DNA of 64,000 nucleotides from Marthasterias glacialis. Taxonomy: Eukaryota > Echinodermata > Asteroidea > Forcipulatida > Asteriidae. The translations under genes and the position numbers were made by a program. Location of the stretch: contig OU452231.1 of the NCBI GenBank assembly GCA_911728455.2, positions 749,001 through 813,000 of the forward strand. The letters are read 5' to 3'. Position 1 is the stretch's first letter, and each line of letters starts with the position of its first letter. This document shows, piece after piece, positions 9,501 to 21,500 of this stretch. Below the pieces are notes generated by a model that saw only the letters and a list, made by a program, of their open reading frames with translations, ran no database searches and was not told the origin of the DNA.

Positions 9501-12500
9501 ACAAACCAAACCACACAACCCCCAAAACGCTCAAATTTGGGTTTTGGAGTTTTGTCATATGGGCCAAGTTCGCACAAGGACCATATTTGTCATCTAGAGG
9601 CTGATATATTGCTTGAGAAGATTACCAGTTAAATAACTCCTTGTTATGCCTCGCATGTGGATTGGTTCACATGCAATCATGGTGGCTGCCAGCAAATGTC
9701 AGTCATTTTGTACCCAAGTCATTTCATACCCACGTCGTTTAGCATACAAGTACCCAAGTCGTTTTGAACCCAAATCATTTCGTACCCAAGTCATTTTGTA
9801 CTCCCAATTTCGTACTCCCAGATTCTTATCAGAACAACAAAAGGCGTCCAACAGCTTGATTACACAGCAGTGTTTGTTAATCATTCGCTCACGGTCTAGT
9901 ACAAGAGTTGCATAATTTTTTCTGCCGTTTTGGGGTATTTTGAAGCTTGGTTACCGATGTAATTTCTTCTCTCTTTTAGATTGCGACCAATCAGACTTGT
10001 GATCCCACAGAGGGCTTTAGAATTAAAACCAGAATTCTGTTTCCACATTTATTGAAATTGCATTAATTGCCCGCTGGCCAAATGCGATTGAAAATAGTGG
10101 TGGTCGAGTCAAAACACTTCAATTTGTAGTCAGTACAAAATTGTTTAGTAGTCAAAACAAATATGTAGAGCTAGTTTAATTTCACTTGGAGACAGCTGTG
10201 TAAATCAGGACACCATAAGTTCAAAATGAGGTGTAGGGTCCTGCCTACTTTCAACATGGAAAATGATACAAAGCTTACAAGAAAGAGATTTATAATTATT
10301 ATTTTCTCCTTCACCATATATTCCGTCAATTAACATTGTGGTGCTGTCTCATGAGACTCATGTAATATGCATGTATGACCCCCTGACCCGTTTCCTCTAG
10401 TCCAAACAGGAAGTTAAAAAAATATTTATCTTTAATCTCAATTTATTTAGCTGATGTAAATATATTTTTAGCTGGTATGATCAGTTATTAAATAAAACAA
10501 AGAGACAGTCACTTGAACTGTATTCTGTTTGTCCATGGGACAAATACATTTAGTACAGCAGGCATTGATCTTAACCGAGGCCACCGAGGCCAATGGCCTC
10601 ATGCCCTGTCAAGTTGGCCAGCATGCCCTTCAGAAAAATTGCACTGTCACTACCAACTTGGCCAGCATGCCCGTGTACAATTTCTCTGATTTGGCCAGCA
10701 AAGGCTTGCCCCTGTTTTTCTGAAGATCGAGGCCTGGTACAGTATTTGCAGTATTAAAAAGAGTGATGCCCTTGTAGAATTCAGTGACATGTTTGTTTCT
10801 ATTTGGTATGATCGAGGACCCTCAACTTTTCCAAGTGAATTTACCATGTAACTCTAGTAAATTATATTATTTGTGTTTTACCTATACGCCAATGTGTGTT
10901 AAGCACTGTATACTCAGTACTTTCCCGAGTCCATACACCGATGTGTGTTAAGCACTGTATACTCAGTACTTTCCCGAGTCCATACACTGATGTGTGTTAA
11001 GCACTGTATACTCAGTACTTTCCTGAGTCCATACACCGATGTGTGTTAAGCACTGTATACTCAGTACTTTCCCGAGTCCATACACCGATGTGTGTTAAGC
11101 ACTGTATACTCAGTACTTTCCCGAGTCCATACACCGATGTGTGTTAAGCACTGTATACTCAGTACTTTCCTGAGTCCATACACCGATGTGTGTTAAACAC
11201 TGTATACTCAGTACTTTCCCCGAGTCCATACACTGATGTGTGTTAAGCACTGTATACTCAGTACTTTCCTGAGTCCATACACCGATGTGTGTTAAGCACT
11301 GTATACTCAGTACTTTCCCGAGTCCATACACTGATGTGTGTTAAGCACTGTATACTCAGTACTTTCCTGAGTCCATACACCGATGTGTGTTAAGCACTGT
11401 ATACTCAGTACTTTCCTGAGTCCATACACCGATGTGTGTTAAGCACTGTATACTCAGTACTTTCCTGAGTCCATACACTGATGTGTGTTAAGCACTGTAT
11501 ACTCAGTACTTTCCTGAGTCCATACACTGATGTGTGTTAAGCACTGTATACTCAGTACTTTCCCGAGTTGTTACACCGATGGGTGTTAAGCACTGTATAC
11601 TCAGTACTTTCCCGAGTCCATACACCGATGTGTGTTAAGCACTGTATACTCAGTACTTTCCTGTGTCCATACACCGATGTTTGTTAAGCACTGTATACTC
11701 AGTACTTTCCCGAGTCCATACACTGATGTGTGTTAAGCACTGTATACTCAGTACTTTCCTGAGTCCATACACCGATGTGTGTTAAGCACTGTATACTCAG
11801 TACTTTCCCCGAGTCCATACACCGATGTGTGTTAAGCACTGTATACTCAGTACTTTCCTGAGTCCATACACCGATGTGTGTTAAGCACTGTATACTCAGT
11901 ACTTTCCTGTGTCCATACACCGATGTTTGTTAAGCACTGTATACTCAGTACTTTCCCCGAGTCCATACACTGATGTGTGTTAAGCACTGTATACTCAGTA
12001 CTTTCCTGAGTCCATACACCGATGTGTGTTAAGCACTGTATACTCAGTACTTTCCCCGAGTCCATACACCGATGTGTGTTAAGCACTGTATACTCAGTAC
12101 TTTCCCCGAGTCCATACACCGATGTGTGTTAAGCACTGTATACTCAGTACTTTCCCGAGTCCATACACTGATGTGTGTTAAGCACTGTATACTCAGTACT
12201 TTCCTGAGTCCATACACCGACGTGTGTTAAGCACTGTATACTCAGTACTTTCCTGAGTCCATACTCCGATGTGTGTTAAGCACTGTATACTCAGTACTTT
12301 CCCGAGTCCATACACTGATGTGTGTTAAGCACTGTATACTCAGTACTTTCCTGAGTCCATACACCGATGTGTGTTAAGCACTGTATACTCAGTACTTTCC
12401 CCGAGTCCACACACCGATGTGTGTTAAGCACTGTATACTCAGTACTTTCCTGAGTCCATACACCGATGTTTGTTAAGCACTGTATACTCAGTACTTTCCC

Positions 12501-15500
12501 GAGTCCATACACTGATGTGTGTTAAGCACTGTATACTCAGTACTTTCCTGAGTCCATACACCGATGTGTGTTAAGCACTGTATACTCAGTACTTTCCCCG
12601 AGTCCATACACCGATGTGTGTTAAGCACTGTATACTCAGTACTTTCCCCGAGTCCATACACCGATGTGTGTTAAGCACTGTATACTCAGTACTTTCCCGA
12701 GTCCATACACCGATGTGTGTTAAGCACTGTATACTCAGTACTTTTCCGAGTCCATACACCGATGTGTGTTAAGCACTGTATACTCAGTACTTTCCTGAGT
12801 CCATACACTGATGTGTGTTAAGCACTGCATACTCAGTACTTTCCCGAGTCCATACACCGATGTGTGTTAAGCACTGTATACTCAGTACTTTCCTGAGTCC
12901 ATACACCGATGTGTGTTAAGCACTATATACTCAGTACTTTCCCGAATCCTTACACCGATGTGTATTAAGCACTGTACACTCAGTACTTTCCCGAGTCCAT
13001 ACACTGATGTGTGTTAAGCACTGTATACTCAGTACTTTCCCGAGTCCATACACCGATGTGTGTTAAGCACTGTATACTCAGAACTTTTCCGAGTTCTTTG
13101 AAAAAAATCCACAGGGCATATTCCTCGAGTGGGATTCAAACCCATGACGTTTGCCATTCTAGAGCAGATGTCTAACCAGCTAGACCACCAAGATTGCCTG
13201 GTGGCTAGAGGCAGTTCGAATCCTTTTAGCAGCGGTTTACCGCATCGATTTAATAGATGTTAAATTGCATCGGGGATGAAGAATATTATTTGTGTCTTAC
13301 ATGATTCTGTATTGGTAAAACACAAATAATATTCTTTATCCCTGATGGAAATTTAACATCTATTATATAGTAAATTATACGCAATGCCGAACCTTCTCCC
13401 TAGTTTGATGTCAATCACTGTATACTACATGTGCCTCTAACATCCTAGGTTAAAAGGATGTAATGGAGGAAATCTGGGCAACCCGTTTCAATTTAACACC
13501 ATTTTTCACCTGAACCTCACAGAATGAAACAGTATATGGTGGGATCATTGACCTATGAGAAACCCCCTCCCCCCCCCCCCCCCCCCCCGTCCCCCAACTG
13601 ATTTAACAAAAAATAATAATTTGATTATACATGTCTTTGATTATACGTATGCAGGTCAGTGAACTTGTGAATAATTAGCATGACCCCTGAACTTAAATCA
13701 CTTATTTCGCAAACAATTAGTAGCAACAATTAAGCCAAGTTTTACATCTTTTTTAAAGTTTTCTTAATGGGCTTCATTTAATAAAATGCAATCAAACGAC
13801 AAAATTTGTCACAAAATGACCTGCGACCTAAACTTACACTACAATAATTGAAAAATACAAAAACGTGTTTTTTGAAATATTGTTAACATTTTTTAAATGT
13901 TAGTTTATGATTTTTAACAAATAATTCATAAATTTGTACTGCCTACACATACATGTAAGATCTGTATCAAAATTGTAGACCTTTTTCAGCATTGACTCTC
14001 ACCCCTGTATAAAAAATATAAAGTCAACACTCATATTCATATTCATGACCCCCTAGACCCAACATGACTGAACTTGACAATGCCTAAAGTAGACAGTACA
14101 TAGTACCAGTTCATAGTACACAGTACATCTGCTGTCTTTTTGGGGTGTTTAATTTGTGTGTGTGTGTGGATATTTCTTCTTTTGTAATTGTTTACTGGAA
14201 TCGTAATACACTGTATTATGCACCCTTAAACATGGCTGGTCCTCAAGAGGGCATGATATAAATTCAATAAATTATGACATTTTGCGTAGTACACTACACA
14301 CAGCACCTGGTAATGGACTGTCAGGGTACCAGCATGTTTATTTAACGATACTATGTAACGCAAAAAACCAAGGGTAGTATTCAATGAATACTTTTTATGT
14401 AATTTACAAACTTGCACTAGTTTCTGTCTATGCTTGTGTTTGTACAACATCAGTTCAGGGAAGTGTAAATTACCGGATAAAAATTCCTCCAAATTCACAA
14501 ATGTTTCTGGTTTATTTATTTATTCACATCAATTATATTTATAAATATGTTTTTATTTATTGTGTTTCCCTGGTAGTCATAAAAAAATCAAAATAGCACC
14601 AAAAAAGAAGAAGTTACAATAAAAACAGAGGGGAAGGGGACAATGAACCAGCAAGAGCCTGATGGATTGCCGAAAAGAAACAAAGTTTATATTTAGAGGC
14701 TCTCTTCTCCAGCTGGATCGAAGAAGATCACTTAGCTATTAAAAAATTATGTACCTTAAATTAAATCCAGTGACCCAAAAATACAGAAAGCGTGTCAAGT
14801 TAAAAAACATTGAATTTACATTTTTGAACTGGAACAAAAACCAAAAAACCCACCAAAGTTATTTAACACGTTGACTGCCAACTACGAGTATACTCGTACT
14901 AACAGGTGTTCCACTTGCTGCCACTACGAGTATACTCGTAGAGAATGAAAGGTCTTTGCATTGTAAATAAAATACACTGGCATCACTGAGGGCGCAACAA
15001 ATACACTGCTGGCAGTGGTGAGGACATGCTTCTATAAAAGGTTTATGTTCAAATTATTTAAGTTAGTACCTTTTCAGTATGCGCACATGCGCATAACACT
15101 TGGCAAATGGGAATGCCATGTGAAATTATGCATGGCAGTCAAGGTGTTAAGCATTGCACTGGTGCCTACAAAGCAGTAAACAACAAACTAAATTTAAAAG
15201 TACATTTACTTAAAAAGACATTAATGCGTAGTATTACAACTATGATTATTATAATTATAATTATTATAATTATTATAATAATTATAATTATTATAACAAA
15301 ACACTGCTAATTGTATCTGTATATCCACAAAAGAACCTGTTGTATAATTGAAAAATTGTGAATGGTCTCATGTTTCGACCTTAGCAGAGTCTTTCTCAGG
15401 CCATTAAACAATTTTGTGGATGAAAAGACATGAGTCATCATGAATGTAGAAAAATGTTGTCTAAAAATAACAAATTGTACGAAGGGGAGTGATCATTACA

Positions 15501-18500
15501 ATCATTTTAACAACTCAGTAGCATGTGCTACCTTTGCAAGTAAGAATTTTGATTGAGTCCAAGTATTCTTGTACAATACTTAAGTATTTCTGTTTCAGCA
15601 AATCTTTCCTTCTACCTAGAGGAAAGTGAAATTAGACTTTGAAAGTGTAACCAGCATTGTTCTGAAGGAAATGGCGCCAGCGGTTAATGTTTTGTTCATG
15701 AGTTTTGGGGACACTGGATTGTTCAGCTATTGAAATATATTTTAAGGACAACTGGTAGTTGATACTACCATGGTACCGCAGTCTATTTTTACTGATCAAA
15801 ATATCAAAGATATGAGAAGCAAGCTTTCAAATTCAGAATTGTTAATTCCTCCCAATCACCAGCAAACAGTCATTGTTATATGGAATTACACACTCAGTAC
15901 TCTCGGTGACGAAGAGAAGAGGCATCACGTTTCGACCCAGTAGTAGCAGGGTCTTTCTCTCATTTAGCCGTTAAAAAAGACTCGTACAGGTCGCTGTACA
16001 AGTACATACTGTACATGTAGCCTACATGTTAGTTTTAATTGATTTGAATTTAGCCATTCTTAAAAAGAGAAAGAAAAATAAAGTTTCAAAAAACATTCAT
16101 GCTAACACAAACAATTTAACTGTCTTTCTTGAGGGTTTGGTTTATTGTGAATCCCATGTACCCTCCCTGAGGCCTCATTTACATGTCCTACCCACTACTG
16201 ACTTCCCCAAAGGTTGTATTTAGTACAAGTCAGTGCTCTGATTTCTAATGTTTATGATTTATTACTTTCTTTTTCTTTTACTCCCGTATTATCCTTCCCT
16301 CCCCTCCTTGTTTTACCTGTCGTTCTCTTCCCCTGTTGCTACCATCCCTATTATAAACAACTTTCCTTCACACCATCTCCTCAATCCCATGTGGAAAGGA
16401 AGATTGCTTTAAATGACTTCTACGGCAGACAGTTTAAAAATGTATATTTTACGTACCTACGTAGTTTGAGGTTATTCGTTGTTCATGTATAAATAATATT
16501 ATTGTTCTCAGTTGAAGGAAATAAACAAAAAAAAAACCCAGGAGTAAATTCATCATGGTCATGTTTCACGAGGCCCTGGACAATTGAAACATCACTAATT
16601 GTAAATGCGCATAGATTAAATGCAGTTTATTAGACCAATAACATGCGAGCATTTGTCATTCCGCGGTGTGGATTGGGGATTGGTGAGTGCACAGAGCCAA
16701 TGCAACGTGGCCTTATTATGTTAATAAGTTTCATGGCAATAAGACAGGAAACTGAAAAGCAAGCGATGACCATGGATGCATGTCAGCATGTGATCATGGC
16801 AGATGTTGAAATTGGGGATTTTTCAAATAAAGTCTGCATTATGGGCTGTATGAAAACTATGGTTTGCACTGTATGCCTCACTGTGTACATATTAAAGATA
16901 CCTGAGTTTTACAGTACCTGCATACTGCACTTAAATAGAGTAATTTCACTTAAATTTTTATAGTGGTTATATACACTACACACATTTCTCGTAAGATGAG
17001 CTCACAATAGACAGAACTGGTTATTAAAAAAACTCTTCTGCTGGCAACAAGTACATGTGTGTATATCGAGCATACCTACCCAGACTTTGGAAATAATATT
17101 AGTTTTTTTTTAAAGGATGGCACTTAATTGGTGAGTACCTGTAGAGTGTGTGCAATGCATACAAAAAAATATATAATGTATTATTTATTAGTTGTTTTGT
17201 ATAAGGTGTAACTGTGTGTTGTGGAGGATGTATGATGCAACACAATCAAATGTTTCATGTTATGTATGGTGTTTGACAAAATGATTTATTTCTCAATCAC
17301 CATGGTACTATATCAACAAAATATTCCACGCCGTTATGGTAAATTGATTTTAAATTGTTCACGTTAAAGAAACTTTTTAAGACATTGGACAAAATCTGCA
17401 GTTTTTGGGTGTGCAGTGTGTAAACGATGTGCTGAGATTGAAACTACTAATGTACATGTACCAATGTACTGTGTGATTCATGGACTCAACTCAATGTCAT
17501 GAATGTGGGGTGATGTGACTGTTTGGTAATCTACACAATACATGTACAACTCGTTCAATTTATTTGACGTTGAGAATCATTCATTATTTGTTGGCCTATG
17601 TCTTTTGTTGTTCAGAACCTACCATCATTCTTGTGTGGAGTGGGAAGACATTGTTCAGTGTACAGTGTGTTATGGCAGGGTGAAAAACATAATAGGGTTG
17701 GTAAAAGTTCACATTGCTTGACTAACATCGGTGTATGGGTAAAGCATAAATAATAGACCGATTGCGCAACCCGTGTCACGTGACCACTTCTGGGTATAAA
17801 ATGTAAACACACATGACGTCCTCCACAGGAAAGTGCGGTACGGTACACGATGATTGTTGCATTTAGTTTATTCGATCGAGGCTTTTCTTACTCGCAATCT
17901 GTGAAAAATATTCTAGAGTTTGTACCAGAGACCTTCAAGTGGCTGTATAAAGACAGTAAGGACAGTTCCAGCAAGTCTTGAAAATTGTACAACTAATGTA
18001 TAAATGTACACGATGTGTACAGTGCACGACGGAGCATTACGCCAGATGACCGCGATCACCACACACTTATCAACACAAACATTTCAAAGTTTTGAAGCTG
18101 AAATCATCCAAAGAAATTGCTTTCCAAAACTGTGTGATTCCTTTGCCAATTTTAAATTTTGCAAGGCTATGTATTAATGCTCAACTTTCCAACGTTGTTT
18201 ACCCTTTTTTTTTTACAGTGATTTAGGCCTACATTACAAACAAAACAACAGCTGGGTGGCTTCATGATAGTCGTCCGACGCCGGTAGTGCATGGCTAAAA
18301 AAACACTTTTTAGTAGAATTCTGTTAAATGAAACAGAAATGAAATTTAAATTAATGCCACAACATACTACTTTAAATAAAGGGGCTGATTAACTAATTTA
18401 TCACTTAACAAAAGTAAAATCGACTGTTTTTGTACTCACTCTGTGTTACGGCATATCTCTTTACACGTATTTTGCCATCAGCTGTACGGCGTTAAACCCA

Positions 18501-21500
18501 GTAGGAGGTCACGTGACCGCATGTCAACATTGTCGCGCAATCGGTCTATAATCTTTATCTCCCATGCAAGTTGAACAATTCTGAAAATTACTCCCGCACA
18601 GAAAAACAAGCTGGAATTGCCAGCGAGAAGTGGTTAAAATGCTCAGTTTATACAAGCATGCCCTTTTTCAGCTGATCGGCTGATTTCCTCCTTGTTGGTT
18701 TCTCAGCTGGGCCATTGAAAATCAAAAAAACACAGTACAAAGTCTTGCTGTGACTGGAAATGGTCTCCTTTTGTTTTTTGACTAACTGCAGTAGTTAGAC
18801 ACAAAATTTGAAAGATACCGTGTTCTGAACTTAGCTACCCACTTTTTTATTCACCAGAGACATTAACAAGCGCCCAGTAAATGCAATTCAATTCTTCAAT
18901 CTGATAGCAGAAACAGATCTGACAACTCTTAACTTACACAAAGAAGGCTGGATTTCCCTTTCCCCCCCCCATTAATTCTACACATGTCAACAGGTGGTTC
19001 ATTTAAGTTTTTCATTTCCAGGCTGGTGCCTCTTAGTAACACACATTCTTAGACCATGACCTCAAGATCCCCAAGTTCTGACCAGGAGCTTCCCTGGTGG
19101 TCATACCTTGTTCCAATAATCCTTTTAGTCACTCCCAAGTCCCTGCATGCCACATGCCACAAACAAGAAAAGTTTTTGTGTATTGCGTTAAACAAATTCT
19201 TTAAAAATTCCCCCAAATTATTTTTTAAGCAATAATTTAACAAGTTGTTCATCGGTTCTTGGTGTTTATTTTTTCTGGGTATTTTTTTTTTACCTCTGTG
19301 GCTTCCATGGCCTGTGACTTCCTGTGAAACCGAAACTTGTATAGGCCTAAACAAAAATGAAAATTTCTTAAATTGTGACTGTTATTGTTTTTTAATATTT
19401 GTAAGTGAATGTGCTACAGATTAATAATTTTCAGTAATAATGGAAACTTTTAATCACTTTAGTTTGGTGTGTCAGTGAATTTCAGAATTAGATCTTGATA
19501 TTCTTTTGCACCGACATCATCACAGTTTACATGAACTAACATTACAATAATAACTACATAACTTTGACGTACATCTGTGGGTTTTGTTTTGTTACACCGT
19601 TAAAATAATCATTTTACAGTTGTCCGAAATTTTAGAGTAGAAGTTCCAAGAAATCTTCAGAAACAAATTCTGTAAACAATTGTTAATGGCCTCACGTTTT
19701 GACCCCAGCAGAGTCTTTCTCTAAGGCAGATGTGTTACACTTATATTGCATTTTGTTAATCAGGAAGGATAAAGGTTTACCTTTGACATTTTTGTTTTGT
19801 TTTATGCACAGACATCTCCCAAAAAGCCCAGTTCTGTGAGACGCCACATCAGATCACCTCGCTGCAAGCCTGCAGCCATGGTGTCACTCTCCAGACCAGT
19901 CAACAGCTTCCCTAGCTCACTCTGTCTGGAGTTTGACAGCCCTTTGAAATCCAATTTGACAAACTTCCACCTCAAGCATGGTCGTACTACTGATAAATCC
20001 TCTTCTGACTCAGACCTTCAGGAAACTCCTTTCTTGCAACATGCCAAGAGAGCAGCTTCTCCAATGGAGGAAAAACAACCAATCAAACGCCAAGATGACC
20101 ATAGCCCCTGTCTTAGAACACCTGTAAAAAAGAGTAAACTTGCAGTCCACAACCAACATTCCCTGGATAAAAGCAGCCCCACAGACCTCCCGAAATCAAT
20201 CACCAGGGAAACCATCACAAAAACCACCAAAAAAACATTCTTCAACTTGTCAGATTTCTCCAGTAGTGATGGAGAATTTGAACCGTTAGATAAACGAGTG
20301 ATGTGGACACCATCCAAGCAGAGCTTGTTGAAAGGAACATCACCCAGTAAATCCAAAGGCTCTGGTTTACAAAGACTGTATAGGAAAGAAGAAAGATCTG
20401 TAGGGTTTCCTATTCACATCCAAGTAAGGGAATCTAATTGTGACATTAAAAACAGTGAGAAGCCAGCATTGGAAGATGGGAAGGATCCTAAAAGTCAAAC
20501 TGGAGTTTCAGAGGCCAGTTGTGTTCTACCGTTTTGTCAACGGCAGCGAGACTTAGTTGAAGCAGTAATTGAAGAGGATTTTAACGACGAGGCGATCTCT
20601 TTCATTCGAGACTTCACCACTCTGCACCGTGGTGCCCCCGAGGAGTACATGATGTACCTATTAAGAGATGTGATGCTAGCTGATAAGATGGAGAAATCTA
20701 CCATCCTGAATGCCTATGGTGCACTAATGCATATCCAACGTATCCATCCCGCTTCTGCTACCACTTTGTCCCTCGATTGGGACCTGGTCACTTCTGTTGT
20801 CAAAAAGCTGGCCCTAGAGACGGACACCTTGGATAGCCCCAGACTCGCTTATGTTCTAGTCTTTCAGTTTATTGTTGTCGTTTTTATGGAAGACTTTCAA
20901 ATCATGCAACTGAAAAATACACCTATAAAGTCATTCTCCCATGACCTTCTGTCCACTGATAAGTGCCTTGGTCATGTGAGAAATGTTATACAGTGGATTT
21001 GTCAGATTATCAAAAATAAGTTCAAGAAGAGTACCCCATCACCCCCAGTGAAACCAGAGCAGGCAGAAGACAGGAATATATGGACATTCCTGCAGCAGAT
21101 TACTGTGCCAAGCGAGAGCACCAGACCGACCACGTCCAGCCCCAGTATGGGGTCCTCACAAACAGCGTGTTCTGGAAGTTATTACACTGTGCTGCAACTG
21201 CTTCAGAAGTTGCTGGTTCTGAGTTTTGCTGAAGGGAACAACATCAGTGCGCTCAAGATTGCTGAAGAGTTCTTATACCCTTATCTGTACATTCCAAGTT
21301 TGGACCAAAGAAAACTTTGCCTTCAAGTAAGTTACTTTCAAGAATGTTCATGTTCAATGTACCAGTACTGTAAGGGTACTGCAGAAGATCCTTTAGGCTT
21401 AATTACCTTGATGAAATACTGTGCCTATTAGACACAGATTGCCAGCACATAATATCAAATGATGTTATCATGATTTTTTACTGAATTCAGACAAATGTTT

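Noticed and set aside
10881-13096. Open frames of 73-90 codons on the minus strand
   Set aside because: They are translations of the 49 bp repeat; the frame cycles through a 147 bp period and there is no start, splice or domain evidence.
19049-19354. 101-codon minus-strand frame before the large SIMC1-like exon
   Set aside because: No homology recognised. A possible + strand exon here (acceptor at about 19020) hits stops in all frames.
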